From the NCBI RefSeq assembly GCF_964028195.1, contig NZ_OZ034750.1:1-64000 (forward strand): a DNA stretch of 64,000 nt. The letters run 5' to 3'. Position 1 is the first letter of the stretch; each line of letters starts with the position of its first letter. Origin of the DNA: Wolbachia endosymbiont (group A) of Pogonocherus hispidulus (GTDB taxonomy: Bacteria; Pseudomonadota; Alphaproteobacteria; Rickettsiales; Anaplasmataceae). Below the pieces are notes generated by a model. It was not told where the DNA came from. It made no database searches and worked only from the letters and a program-made list of their open reading frames with translations. Both the position numbers and the translations under genes were made by a program. Below are positions 36,897 through 46,426 of the stretch, piece by piece.

Positions 36897-38318
36897 TTAA
36901 CTTTCTTCTATGCAGTTAGCTAAGTCAAGAAAGGTGAATCTATCTCTTGTTGCAAACGCAAGATCGACCACTTTACAATATTGTTCTTTATTCCAACTGA
37001 GGTGCTCTGGTAAGTGTGGAATTGATAGATCTTCAAATATTTTTTGCAGGTGTTTTGCAGGTAGTAAATTTTGCTTAATTAAACTGGAAATATTAGTCCA
37101 TTCTTTACAAATAATCTCTTGGATTTTTTGCTGCATAATTTGCTTCTGTTCAAAAGTTCTTACAAATTCGATATTATCAAAGCACTGAGTTATATGTTTT
37201 ACATCTAAAGTGGTCGGTTTGATAATCGGGTTTTGTATTGATAATATCTTTTCCTGCAAATTAGCCATAGTAATCGTCGTAACAGCAATTTTTTCGCCAT
37301 GTAGTGAGGAATGATCTCTTGTTACCGTTTCCATTGCGTGAGCTATCATATGCTCTCCTTGGCTTGCAGAATAGCTGCCCTTTGATATCACCATTCCAAG
37401 TCCTGAAATTAGTAGAACTTCCATAAGTAATAGGACCACTTTTCTACTTCTTTTAGTAAGCGCCGTATACTCTCTTAGCAAAATTTGCTCCAAATCGCGA
37501 ACAAGTGTAAAAGGTAATTCATTGTATTCTGTGCCAAGCAACAAATGAGATAGTAGCCAGTCAGCCTGAACTGTCGAACGGCAAATGAAATCTGCAAATC
37601 CGCTTAATGTGAGGCGCAGTGGTGCATTGGTAAGTATGTCTATATCTATATATATCGCTCTTGGAAGATGTGCTTTGAACGATTTTTTGTATCCATTTAC
37701 TAATATTGAAGCATTTGCGGATGTATATCCATTCATGGAAGCGGCTGTTGGGAACGATATATAATCTTTTTTCTCGAGGTAGCTTGCATATTTGCAGATG
37801 TCGTTAACGGTGCCGCTACCAAATGCAACTATTAAGTCACTGTCTTTTGCTTTGTTTCTAACTAGATTTATGGTTTCAAGAGAGGCAGCTCTGCTTGGTG
37901 TCATGCAAGTAGCTGACACTGGAATCCAGTTTTTTGATCGAAAATGTTGTATAGTGCGCTTGTTTACAATCAATTTTCCTGGATCCAAGTAGTCTGGGCT
38001 ACTTGGATGACAGGAGAAGGGGCTACTTGGATGACACCCTTCTGGTAGACAATGTTCGTACAGCTGTGTGTCACGCGCTGAAATGACATCTTTGCTGTTA
38101 GGAATAATTAAGTGAGAAATTTTATTAAATACGTTTTTGTTTAAAAGTTTTGCTGTATTTTCATCTGCAACTAGAAAGATGTCATTTCCGTGTCGTGTGC
38201 ATATTTCATAGATATCATCAGCAAGATGGTAATCTGTTATTACTTCCCTTAGAAAAGTTTGTTCGGTTTGATGTAATATTTGTTTTAAATAGTGCATAGA
38301 GTGTTTACAATATAGCAA
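36897..38318 (-). CDS. Glycerol-1-phosphate dehydrogenase (AraM/EgsA)-like protein with in-frame palindrome
   Basis: An NAD-type iron-containing dehydrogenase fold of the AraM/EgsA group. Visible motifs are LIVAFGSGTVNDICKYAS, FPTAASMNGYTSANAS, the metal-region aspartate in SGFADFICRS, and histidines in SQGEHMIAHAME and SSLHGEKIAV. Residues about 78-141 (DNA 37895-38085) are encoded by a palindromic repeat and separate the N-terminal strand region from the GSGTVND motif. The frame is kept throughout 473 residues, longer than usual for this family (about 350-400). An ATG at 38300 (MHYLKQIL) is an alternative start. Substrate is not proven. Confidence 0.78.
   Translation of the reverse strand: MLYCKHSMHYLKQILHQTEQTFLREVITDYHLADDIYEICTRHGNDIFLVADENTAKLLNKNVFNKISHLIIPNSKDVISARDTQLYEHCLPEGCHPSSPFSCHPSSPDYLDPGKLIVNKRTIQHFRSKNWIPVSATCMTPSRAASLETINLVRNKAKDSDLIVAFGSGTVNDICKYASYLEKKDYISFPTAASMNGYTSANASILVNGYKKSFKAHLPRAIYIDIDILTNAPLRLTLSGFADFICRSTVQADWLLSHLLLGTEYNELPFTLVRDLEQILLREYTALTKRSRKVVLLLMEVLLISGLGMVISKGSYSASQGEHMIAHAMETVTRDHSSLHGEKIAVTTITMANLQEKILSIQNPIIKPTTLDVKHITQCFDNIEFVRTFEQKQIMQQKIQEIICKEWTNISSLIKQNLLPAKHLQKIFEDLSIPHLPEHLSWNKEQYCKVVDLAFATRDRFTFLDLANCIEES
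37895..38085. repeat. Palindromic repeats inside the dehydrogenase coding frame
   Basis: CAGTG-type and CAAGTAG-type palindromes: GTGTCATGCAAGTAGCTGAC, ATCCAAGTAGTC-...-GACTACTTGGATGACA-like units and GTGTCACGCGCTG. The same units occur in intergenic DNA elsewhere in the window. The stretch adds roughly 64 codons without a stop. Confidence 0.8.
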
Positions 38319-38339
38319 TATAATTATTTTAAAGTTAAC

Positions 38340-39545
38340 ATGAAAATTGACCCTGTAGAGCTAACTAAGAAATTGATCTCTTTTGAGAGTATAACACCAA
38401 GGGACGGCGGGGCAATAGAGCATATAGCAACAATCTTCAAGAAAAGTGGCTTTGACTGTGAGATTTTAGAATTTGGTGATAATGGAACTAAAGTTAAAAA
38501 CCTCTATGCGAAATATATAAATGGAATGCCGAATTTATGTTTTGCTGGGCATGTTGATGTTGTGCCACCTGGTCAGTTAAAAGACTGGACATTTGGTCCG
38601 TTTAATCCAGAAGTTAGAGATGGAATGTTATATGGAAGAGGTGCCGCTGATATGAAAAGCGGAGTAGCTGCGTTTATTGCTGCTATGGTAAATTTGATTG
38701 CAGAGAAGTTTCAATTCAATGGTTCAATAAGTGCATTGATTACCAGTGCTGAAGAAAGCACGGAAGAATATGGAACAAAAGCAGTTTTGGAATGGATGAA
38801 AAGTAAGCAGAAAAAGATAGATTTTTGTGTGGTTGGCGAACCAACCAGTAGTGAGAAATTAGGTGATACCATAAAAATAGGCAGAAGAGGTTCTGTAACA
38901 TTTGAATTAATTTGCCATGGAAAACAAGGGCACGTTGCCTACCCAGACTTAGCGGATAATCCAATATATAAGATGGTATCGATATTGAGTAAGATAAAAA
39001 ATAATACTTTTGATCATGGTAATAAATATTTTCAGCCTTCAAATTGCGAAGTTACTACTATCGATGTTGGAAATAATACTAGCAATCTAATACCTGGTTC
39101 AGCAACTACACGTTTTAACATTCGATATAACAATGAACAAACACCGGGTGGCTTATATAAGCTGATTGATGAAATATGCTCCAGTGTAACCAAAGATTAT
39201 AAACTCTCTATGCATGGCAGCGGGGACGTTTTCCTCTCTACTCCCGATAGAAATACTGATATTATGCTTGATGCGATAAGTAAAGTTACTAATATTGATG
39301 CTGTACTGAACACAAGTGGTGGCACATCTGACGCTGCATTTATCAAAGATGTTTGTCCAGTGATTGAATTTGGTATAATCGGCAAAACCGCACATCAGAC
39401 AAACGAATGCGTATTAGTAAACGATATACACAAGTTAACAGCTATATATAAGGAATTTATAGAAAATTATTTCAATCCCACTAATAAAATATTGAATCAG
39501 GTCAACGTAATTAGTAATATATCTGGTGGTCCATTGTTAGCTTAG
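38340..39545 (+). CDS. dapE: Succinyl-diaminopimelate desuccinylase
   Basis: Zinc enzyme of the lysine/meso-diaminopimelate pathway, supplying the peptidoglycan or lipid II precursor. Metal-site motifs are FAGHVDVVPPG, GRGAADMKSGVAAF, TSAEESTEEYG and GEPTSS; GGTSDAAFI and GKTAHQTNECV lie near the C terminus. Length of 401 residues is a little long. It is divergent from the dehydrogenase gene with 21 bp between starts. Presence of dapE and mreB fits reduced but retained cell-wall precursor synthesis. Confidence 0.95.
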   Translation: MKIDPVELTKKLISFESITPRDGGAIEHIATIFKKSGFDCEILEFGDNGTKVKNLYAKYINGMPNLCFAGHVDVVPPGQLKDWTFGPFNPEVRDGMLYGRGAADMKSGVAAFIAAMVNLIAEKFQFNGSISALITSAEESTEEYGTKAVLEWMKSKQKKIDFCVVGEPTSSEKLGDTIKIGRRGSVTFELICHGKQGHVAYPDLADNPIYKMVSILSKIKNNTFDHGNKYFQPSNCEVTTIDVGNNTSNLIPGSATTRFNIRYNNEQTPGGLYKLIDEICSSVTKDYKLSMHGSGDVFLSTPDRNTDIMLDAISKVTNIDAVLNTSGGTSDAAFIKDVCPVIEFGIIGKTAHQTNECVLVNDIHKLTAIYKEFIENYFNPTNKILNQVNVISNISGGPLLA

Positions 39546-39639
39546 ATGTAATCAGATCTCTTGCATAACTGTTGTTTGAGTAACAACTGGTATCATTCCA
39601 GCGTGTGACGTTAGAATCCAAAAACCATGAGAGCTACAA

Positions 39640-40083
39640 AAACTTCCTTGACAAACTCCGCCAGTCCCCTTATCATGAAACTGAAGGTATTCATTTATCT
39701 TCAATCTGTGCAGATTAAACGACAACAGTATTACGTAATTGGCGTCTTATTTTTAATTTTTTGCACTATGAGCACCTTATGTCTTCACAACATTTCTGGG
39801 TTTTTACCTATATAAGCTGAAACGCGCTTATAAAGCGTTTAAGACAGTAGAGAACGCCAATTTGCAGGATTAGAGAGTGACAACTAGCTAACGCGGGGTT
39901 TCTTTTGCCTTTTTTTCTGCTTAGTAAATTTCTTAAACATTTGCAGCGTAGGTTAGTTGCATTTAAAAGCAGCTAAATTGCAGTGTTTAAGACTTAAAAA
40001 ACGCCAATACTGAAAATAGACAATGGCTAGGGCTTCTTTTGCCTTTTTTTTCGTTCGGTAAATTTCTTAAATATTTATGGCTA
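39640..40083 (+). repeat. Promoter-bearing structured repeat, copy R2
   Basis: Promoter TTGACA 39648-39653, 17-bp spacer, TATCAT 39671-39676. The body follows the R1 pattern. AATTGGCGT at 39738-39746 pairs with ACGCCAATT at 39854-39862 (9 bp). The hairpin GCTT-ATA-AAGC with AAAC/GTTT is at about 39820-39840. The two T-runs after CTTTTGCC are at about 39903-39917 and 40037-40052. R2 differs from R1 at many positions yet keeps the promoter and pairings. Confidence 0.75.
39648..39676 (+). promoter_or_regulatory. Sigma-70-type promoter of repeat R2
   Basis: TTGACA, 17 bp, TATCAT, as in the other copies. The spacer differs from R1 at several bases while both hexamers are unchanged. Confidence 0.7.
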
Positions 40084-40099
40084 ACATGAACTGGGCAGT

Positions 40100-40430
40100 G
40101 CGTCAAGATGATGTCATTCCAGTCTGGAATCTAGTTCTTATTGTACATTTACTTGGTGTAGAGTTAAGTTTCCTGGATCCCAGTGTTGGCTACTAGGATG
40201 ACATCATAGGGGCGCTGGGATGACACCCTGACAACCGTCATCCCGCTACGTGTTAGCGGGATCTGCTGAGATCCCGTGGCGGCATGACGCAGAGCTCGCG
40301 TTAGCTATACTTTTATACTCACCAACTCAGTATCCAATCTGGATCCCAGTGTCAGCTACTAGGATGACACCGTCTTGGATGGAAGCCAGTGTCAGCTACT
40401 TGCATGACACCCTCATGGTAGACGATGTTC
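40100..40430. repeat. Palindromic repeats between R2 and purH
   Basis: CAGTG-type units near 40175-40225 and 40340-40410, and one GTCATCCCGC-type element at 40229-40290 whose right end reaches GTTAGCTATAC (40300-40310). No gene is supported between dapE (39545) and purH (40470). Short ORFs here are repeat-derived. Confidence 0.65.
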
Positions 40431-40469
40431 GTATAGTTGTAGCAGTATAGTTTAGATAAGACACAAAGT

Positions 40470-41981
40470 CTAATGGAAAAAACTGCGAACGCCAGTGAAA
40501 AGCATAGCAATTTTATTTTCATTTGCAGCTTTTATCACATCTTGATCTTTCAGCGAGCCACCTGGCTGAATTATAGCTGTAATCCCATGTTTTGCACTTT
40601 CTACTATGCTATCTGGGAATGGAAAAAATGCATCTGAAGCAAGCACCGCACCTTTACATTTTTCACCTGCTTTTTTCACTGCAATGTTAACACTATCTAT
40701 TCTGCTTGTTTGCCCTGCGCCGATGCCAATAGCACAACCATCTTTTGCTATAACTATTGCGTTGGATTTCACATGTTTACATATTTTCCAGGCAAAAATA
40801 AGATCTTTTTTTTCTTTTTCTGTTGCAGTGCATTCTGTTACTTGTTCTGCTTTTATCTTGTGATCATTATTTTCTTGCACCAAAAACCCACCAACAACAT
40901 TTTTAGTTTGGTATTTCACATTTTGTTGGAAAGATTTATGAATAATCACTCTTAAATTTTTCTTTCTTTGCAAAATTTTTAGTGCTTCATTGCTGACTGA
41001 AGGTGCTATCACTACTTCCAAAAATATCTCGTTTAATTTTTCTGCTAGCTTTAAATCTATCTCCCGATTTAAAGCTACTATACCACCAAAACTGCTTACT
41101 TCATCACACGATAGGGCCTTTTCATATGCCTCCAAAGCATTATCACCAACAGCAGTGCCACATGGGTTATTGTGCTTTATTATCACTGCTGCAGGCTCTT
41201 TAAACTCAGAAATTATGTTAAGTGCGGACTCTATATCTACTATATTATTATAACTCAACTCTTTCCCATGTATTTTTTCTAGCGGATATTTGGTAAATTG
41301 ATTACTATAAAATGCAGCTTTTTGATGGGGATTTTCACCATACCTGAGTTCTTGTACTTTATGTCCATATAGTGCAAAAAACTCTGGCAACTCATTATTT
41401 TTACTCTGGGATAAAAACCAACTGTGAATATTAGAATCATAGTGTGCAGTGAGAGCAAATGCTTTGGTTGCTAAATGTTTTCTATATTCCAATGTTGTTT
41501 CATTGTTATTTTTTATCATCTCAGCTTTTAGTGCTTCGTAGTCTTGAATGCTAGAAATAACTGAAGTAAAACAAAAGTTTTTTGCTGCAGCTCTAATTAA
41601 CGCCACTCCGCCGATATCAATTTGTTCTATAATTTGATCTTCATTTGAGCCGCTACTTACTGTCTCCCAAAATGGGTATAGGTTAGTTATAAGCAGGTCT
41701 ATTGGCTCAACACCTAGATTTTGTATTTCCGTTTTGTGCTTTTCTCTATTGCAAAGTATTCCTCCATGAATTTTAGGGTGTAAAGTTTTTACTCTACCAC
41801 CCAGTATCTCTGGAAATTGTGTGTAATCTGAGACCTCTTGTGTTTTTATTCCGGCATCAGATAGTGCTTTATAAGTATTTCCCGTTGAGAGAATTTCTAT
41901 TTGTTGCTGCATTAAAAACGATGCAAGATCAATTATATTCGTTTTGTCGTATACTGATATTAAAGCTCTTTTTATTTTCAT
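40470..41981 (-). CDS. purH: Bifunctional AICAR transformylase / IMP cyclohydrolase
   Basis: Catalyses the last two steps of IMP synthesis using 10-formyl-THF. The N-terminal IMP cyclohydrolase domain has ALISVYDKTNIIDLA, STGNTYKAL, GGRVKTLHPKIHGGIL. The C-terminal transformylase domain has RYGENPHQKAAFY, IIKHNNPCGTAVG, SDAFFPFPDSIVESAKHGITAIIQPGGS. Length of 503 residues is normal. Wolbachia retaining purine synthesis is known and fits. The 3' neighbours are palindromic repeats. Confidence 0.97.
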   Translation of the reverse strand: MKIKRALISVYDKTNIIDLASFLMQQQIEILSTGNTYKALSDAGIKTQEVSDYTQFPEILGGRVKTLHPKIHGGILCNREKHKTEIQNLGVEPIDLLITNLYPFWETVSSGSNEDQIIEQIDIGGVALIRAAAKNFCFTSVISSIQDYEALKAEMIKNNNETTLEYRKHLATKAFALTAHYDSNIHSWFLSQSKNNELPEFFALYGHKVQELRYGENPHQKAAFYSNQFTKYPLEKIHGKELSYNNIVDIESALNIISEFKEPAAVIIKHNNPCGTAVGDNALEAYEKALSCDEVSSFGGIVALNREIDLKLAEKLNEIFLEVVIAPSVSNEALKILQRKKNLRVIIHKSFQQNVKYQTKNVVGGFLVQENNDHKIKAEQVTECTATEKEKKDLIFAWKICKHVKSNAIVIAKDGCAIGIGAGQTSRIDSVNIAVKKAGEKCKGAVLASDAFFPFPDSIVESAKHGITAIIQPGGSLKDQDVIKAANENKIAMLFTGVRSFFH

Positions 41982-42029
41982 TTTTGTACAGAAAGTTTTT
42001 TAAGATTATATCTAAGAAAAAGGAATTTG

Positions 42030-42107
42030 TCTATATATAGCTACTACGTCATACCGCCGCGGTATCCACAACTGTACGAACATTGTGATACAAGAGACCA
42101 AGAAAGA
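42030..42107. repeat. Palindromic-element fragment and 3' exon flank of intron 2
   Basis: TATATAGCTACTACGTCATACCGCCGCGGTATCC at 42035-42068 is half of the CTATAG-ended element. A spacer with TGTACGAACATTGTG follows and then the intron 2 boundary. Confidence 0.5.
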
Positions 42108-43955
42108 GGAGAGTAGACCGGCGGAACTTCCCCACCAGTCTCTCGCAGAACTGCACGGAAACCTCTCGGCTTATACAGCTCCCATTATTTAGCCTTTTGA
42201 TCCTAACCCAAGTGTCCAATGATAGAAAATACTTGGAGACCTCTTTCTCACTTTTCCTAGAAATTGCTTTGCTAGTCTTCCGTGATCACGAAGTTTCTTA
42301 TATTTTGTCCTGACCCATCTTATGAGGTATCTCTCTATATTTCTGAGAGATGGATACATCTCTGATTTATAAAACCTGCCATAGTACTGAAACCAGCCTC
42401 TGACTATTGGATCTATTTTCTTCGATATTTCCTCTAGTGTGGTCCATGTAATCCGATGTATTCTCCATGACTTTATGGTTTTCTTGATCTTCTTCTTGGC
42501 TTTGTTACTAATTGCAGGTAGAAATGAGATGAAATAATTCCTCATCTTATTCTTTGCTACTCTAGGTCTAAAAGTATAACCTAGAAAATCAAAGCTTTGT
42601 TTAGGAAATTGTTCTTTTCTATCATCATCCTTACTGTACACAATCTGTGTCTTTTCAGGATGTAACTTCAATTTACACTTAGCCAATCTTTCTTCAATCA
42701 TTACTTTCATAAATCCTGCCTGTCTTTTAGTTCTGCAGTGCACTATCGCATCATCTACATATCTTTCAAATGGTACTGTTGGATAATTTTGTTTCATCCA
42801 CATATCAAACGCATGGTGCATAAATATGCTTGAAATGATTGGGCTTATTGAACCTCCTTGCGGAACTCCTTTATCCCTTGTTACCCTACTGCCATCTGCT
42901 TGCTGAATGGGGGCTTTCATCCACCTCTCAACATACAGTATGACCCATTTGCAGTCTGTGTGTTTCTTGATAGCCTGCAGTGCTAAATCGTGGTCCAGAT
43001 TGTCGAAAAATCCAGATATATCAAGATCTACCGTCCAATCATTTTTCCAACATCTCTTCCGTGCTGTGTATACCGCATCCAGCGCAGACTTATTTGGTCT
43101 ATAACCATATGAATCTTCGTGAAATTTCGGTTCTACTAACGGCTCAAGATACATTGTAGCTGCTGTTTGCGCTATCCTGTCGAATACTGAAGGCACACAT
43201 AAAATTCTTTGCCCTCCTGTATCTTTTGGTATCGCAACAGCTTTTACCGGCTCTGGAAAATAACTTCCGGATGACATCCGATTCCATAATTTGTATAGAT
43301 TATCCTTTAGATTTTCTTCAAACTTTGTTATCGAGACCTCATCTACACCTGCTGCACCTTTATTTTTCGATACTTGTTTATAAGCTCTCCAAATAAGTTG
43401 CTTTGGTATATCAAAAGACTTTGTTTCATTCATTAACTCCTCCCTTTCGGTTGATAAATAATTAAAACTAAATAACTTAGCCCCTTCACTCCATTTCCAT
43501 TACAGAAACTTCTTCGCTACTACGAGCTAATCCGCCCCTGTTTTTCGCATCGGTACTCTCATCCTCAGAGATCAGCTCTTTGGACTTCTCCCTTTTCATC
43601 GAAACGACAGGTTCCCGTAGTTCCATGCAATAGCCTAAAATAGATTCACGCCACTTTTATGCCGGACGCCACCTACCCAGTAAACAAGCTCCCTGTAGAT
43701 TCATCCCAGGTTAACGACTACCCCCTGGTTTTGACGTCGTCTCTACGCTTTCGACACTTCATCAGTGGTTCACTTGCGTTCGTCTCTCTATTTCATACAT
43801 GACACATAATTGTGCCTTTTCCATAACGCTCACTACCTTAGCTCTTTACCAAAGCAGCTTATGGCTGTTTGAAGCCTGCTCTTGCAAACCGGCTCCGAGG
43901 GGCCCTCCCTCATCTACTGCACAGCTTCAACACTTTCCGTGTTTCTACGGCGCAC
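42108..43955 (-). mobile_element. Group II intron 2
   Basis: The 5' end (minus strand) is GTGCGCCGTAG at 43955. About 520 bp of structured domains I-III precede the maturase. Domain V (42148-42181) is textbook: GAGCTGTATAAGCC-GAGA-GGTTTCCGTG-CAGTTC with a GAGA tetraloop and a CC bulge. Domain VI follows (GAGAGACTGG...CCGGTCTACTCTC) with a bulged A. The 3' end is near 42108. The 5' exon is ...CACTGGGATGACA, a CAGTG-type palindromic repeat. Confidence 0.88.
42189..43433 (-). CDS. ltrA: Group II intron reverse transcriptase/maturase 2
   Basis: Intron-encoded protein of 414 residues from a different intron class than the first. RT blocks are NKGAAGVDEVSI, HEDSYGYRPNKSALDA, DLDISGFFDNLDH, GVPQGGSISPIISSIFMHHAFD and the catalytic RYVDDAIVH (YVDD). 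The maturase domain follows (FLGYTFRPR, PIVRGWFQYYGRF). The ORF is intact; a GGAGGAG-like sequence precedes the start. No HNH endonuclease domain is visible at the C terminus. Confidence 0.93.
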   Translation of the reverse strand: MNETKSFDIPKQLIWRAYKQVSKNKGAAGVDEVSITKFEENLKDNLYKLWNRMSSGSYFPEPVKAVAIPKDTGGQRILCVPSVFDRIAQTAATMYLEPLVEPKFHEDSYGYRPNKSALDAVYTARKRCWKNDWTVDLDISGFFDNLDHDLALQAIKKHTDCKWVILYVERWMKAPIQQADGSRVTRDKGVPQGGSISPIISSIFMHHAFDMWMKQNYPTVPFERYVDDAIVHCRTKRQAGFMKVMIEERLAKCKLKLHPEKTQIVYSKDDDRKEQFPKQSFDFLGYTFRPRVAKNKMRNYFISFLPAISNKAKKKIKKTIKSWRIHRITWTTLEEISKKIDPIVRGWFQYYGRFYKSEMYPSLRNIERYLIRWVRTKYKKLRDHGRLAKQFLGKVRKRSPSIFYHWTLGLGSKG

Positions 43956-43956
43956 T

Positions 43957-44160
43957 GTCATCCCAGTGCCCAGACACTGGGATCCAGAAAACTTCACTTT
44001 AAATGAGCACACCAGGTGGCTGTACAATAGAAACTGGATTCCAGTGTCAAGCACTGGAATGACACCATCTACTACTCAAATTACCTGCAAATTGCAATGT
44101 TCGTACACCAAAACGCGGTATCTTGTTGTAGATTCCGCTAACAAGCAGCGGAATACCAAA
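43957..44160. repeat. Palindromic repeats at intron 2 insertion site
   Basis: GTCATCCCAGTGCCCAGACAC-TGGGATCCAG at 43957-43987, a further CAGTG unit near 44038-44064 (TTCCAGTGTCAAGCACTGGAATGAC), and a GATTCCGCTAACAAGCAGCGGAAT fragment near 44130-44153. No gene. Confidence 0.65.
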
Positions 44161-44205
44161 TTGTAGAAGTTGCTTTAGCCCTCCTAACCTTCCCTTCAAA
44201 GCAGT

Positions 44206-45105
44206 CTATTCTATAAATTTTTTTACCATGCTTGATTTCAAGCCACGAATAAAATCTTCAATACTGCAAGGATTTCTCCCTTCCATTTGTACAACTTTAG
44301 GAATTAAAGTGCCACCTTTTAAACTTATGTGCATATTATCGTTAACAATCTCACCTTGTTCTGAAGCGAGAGCTTCAAAGTCAGCATCAAGTATCCTGAT
44401 ACGTTTATTCTCTATCTTGATGAACGCTTTTGGGTAAAACGCTTTAACCTTTCTATAAGCAACCTCACAAGCATCACTTGCATAAATTTTATAGTCTTCC
44501 ACTTTGTCAGCGTAACATGCATCATTATCGTTCTGTTTTAAGGGAACCTGTTTTTCAATTTCGTTTAGCACTTCCAACAGTAAATCACTGCCTAGCTTAG
44601 ATAATTTATCATGCAATGTCTTGTAGTTATCGTTCTTTTCGATAAGAAATTTTTCCTGTTTTAAAATAGGGCCGGAATCTAATCCTTCATCCAATTGCAT
44701 AATGCTAACCCCGGTTTCTTGATCTCCTGCTAAAATTGTGTGCTGTATCGGGGCTGCACCACGCCACCTTGGTAGTAATGAAGGATGAATATTAATACAA
44801 CCATATTTTGGAATATTCAAAATTTCTCTTGGAAGTATCAATCCATACGCGGCAACAACTGCAACGTCTGGTTTGAAATTTCTAAATTTTTCTTGCTCTG
44901 CCAAAAACTTTAGAGAGATAGGAATACATACCTCTATGTTACTTTCTTCAGCGATAACATGTACTGGAGATTTCGTTGGCTTCTGTCCACGTCCTGAAGG
45001 TTTTGGAGCCTTGGTGTATACTGCTACCACTTCGCTCTTTGATTTCAGTAACAAGCTCAGAGAATTAACAGCAAATCCTGGTGACCCCATGAAAATAATT
45101 CTCAC
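44206..45105 (-). CDS. fmt: Methionyl-tRNA formyltransferase
   Basis: Formylates the initiator Met-tRNA using 10-formyl-THF. Motifs are [14 protein letters not shown] at the N terminus and [25 protein letters not shown] with the catalytic region. [17 protein letters not shown] follows. Length of 299 residues is normal. It is third in a run rpmI-rplT-fmt with a 12-bp gap after rplT. Confidence 0.96.
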   Translation of the reverse strand: MRIIFMGSPGFAVNSLSLLLKSKSEVVAVYTKAPKPSGRGQKPTKSPVHVIAEESNIEVCIPISLKFLAEQEKFRNFKPDVAVVAAYGLILPREILNIPKYGCINIHPSLLPRWRGAAPIQHTILAGDQETGVSIMQLDEGLDSGPILKQEKFLIEKNDNYKTLHDKLSKLGSDLLLEVLNEIEKQVPLKQNDNDACYADKVEDYKIYASDACEVAYRKVKAFYPKAFIKIENKRIRILDADFEALASEQGEIVNDNMHISLKGGTLIPKVVQMEGRNPCSIEDFIRGLKSSMVKKFIE

Positions 45106-45117
45106 AGTGTTTTTGCT

Positions 45118-45483
45118 TTAAGAATTCTCCGCTAGTTTACCACTTACAGCTTCTGCTAATTTGGCAAAATCATCCTTATAATTAACGGCCATCTCAGCAA
45201 GAATTTTTCTATTTAAATCAATGCCGGCAAGTGTAAGACCATGCATAAACCTACCATAAGTAAGCCCATGCTCTCTTGCTGCTGCATTAATACGTATTAT
45301 CCATAAGCTACGGAAATCACGTTTACGGGTTCTTCTGTCTCTGTAAGCATATTGCAGTGCTTTTTCAACTCTTTGTAATGCAATTCTATAACAATTTTTT
45401 GCGCGCCCTCTATAACCCTTTGCCAGTTTTAATATTTTTTTATGACGAGCGTGAGTAGTGACTCCACGTTTTACCCGAGCCAT
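45118..45483 (-). CDS. rplT: 50S ribosomal protein L20
   Basis: Large-subunit assembly protein binding 23S r[22 protein letters not shown] and [20 protein letters not shown] are family signatures. 121 residues, normal. It follows rpmI with a 20-bp gap. Confidence 0.98.
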   Translation of the reverse strand: MARVKRGVTTHARHKKILKLAKGYRGRAKNCYRIALQRVEKALQYAYRDRRTRKRDFRSLWIIRINAAAREHGLTYGRFMHGLTLAGIDLNRKILAEMAVNYKDDFAKLAEAVSGKLAENS

Positions 45484-45503
45484 TTTATTTTACCTCCATT
45501 TTG

Positions 45504-45710
45504 TTAAATACCATAAGGCATATAAAGCTTAACTATACGCGAGTCAGATTTACCAAGAATCGTTGTACCGCGCTGATTACGAATATTAGATTTACTTCTC
45601 TTTACCATGCCATGCCTTTTGCCTGACTGAGTAGAAATGACTTTACCCTTAGCTGTAAGGTGAAAGCGCTTTTTAACAGAAGATTTGGTTTTTAATTTTA
45701 TTTTCTTCAT
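45504..45710 (-). CDS. rpmI: 50S ribosomal protein L35
   Basis: Small basic ribosomal protein of 68 residues. [20 protein letters not shown] and [16 protein letters not shown] are conserved. It is first in the rpmI-rplT-fmt run. infC, often upstream in bacteria, is not here. Confidence 0.97.
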   Translation of the reverse strand: MKKIKLKTKSSVKKRFHLTAKGKVISTQSGKRHGMVKRSKSNIRNQRGTTILGKSDSRIVKLYMPYGI

Positions 45711-45808
45711 ATTCCAAATAAATTTACAAGCACTACTATTGAGTTCTTTAATAGTAATTAAGCATTATTATAAATAATTTTATTAAAGAATCAAATTAAA
45801 ATTGTATA

Positions 45809-46264
45809 TTAAAGGAGTTTAAAAGTAATTACGCCCAATATATGTGTTATACCTTCTTTATCCCCAAGTGGCAACAATACTTGCCTCATTTTAACACTTT
45901 CGCTTTCTTCCTCTTCGTTGATTGGACATTTACTCTCTATTACAGTATCAAGTTTATCAATGACTGCATCTATTTTATATAGTCGCAGAAATGGTGCATC
46001 AATTGCATACTTATTATCAATGCGCGTCTTTTTCTCAAAACCATAGAATTCAACAGCCTTTTCTCCTGCATTTTCACAAATATAACCTTGATCCTTGACT
46101 TCAATGATAAAACAATGCTGCCATGACTCCATTATTTCTGCAGTGTCTATTTCGTGCCTTTCTGGCCAATCTCTGTCTGATCCTTTTATGTCACTCCAGT
46201 GTTGAGTCACCACATTTGCTATTCTTTTTTCTTTGCCTACATAAATTTCCATTCTAATTTCCAC
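45809..46264 (-). CDS. PAS-like (PAS_5 type) protein, 151 aa
   Basis: A small cytoplasmic protein. DWPERHEIDTAEIMESWQHC followed by a beta-rich region (FIIEVKDQGYICENAGEKAVEFYG) resembles alphaproteobacterial stand-alone PAS_5 domains, which carry a P-x-R-x-D-I/H-x-E opening. No kinase or other output domain is attached. The assignment is by pattern only. It is divergent from alaS. Confidence 0.55.
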   Translation of the reverse strand: MEIRMEIYVGKEKRIANVVTQHWSDIKGSDRDWPERHEIDTAEIMESWQHCFIIEVKDQGYICENAGEKAVEFYGFEKKTRIDNKYAIDAPFLRLYKIDAVIDKLDTVIESKCPINEEEESESVKMRQVLLPLGDKEGITHILGVITFKLL

Positions 46265-46426
46265 ATATAAAACATAGATATGAGGTAAATTTATCGTGAA
46301 TATATTGATTTTTTCTTACCACAAGGTGCATGTCACTAGAAGTTCTGAGATCTAGAGAGTGGTGGTATTGTAATTGATTTTATTTCCATTGCAGCTTATT
46401 ATTCATAGATACTCTCAATAAAAATA

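Noticed and set aside
39627..39815. A 62-residue ORF across the R2 promoter
   Set aside because: Runs through the promoter and structured repeat; not conserved in R1, R3 or R4.
42035..42108. A second IS or integrase site next to intron 2
   Set aside because: Only a palindromic fragment and short spacer are visible; no transposase remnant.
43799..44166. Plus-strand ORFs across the intron 2 5' end
   Set aside because: Composed of intron structural sequence and palindromes.
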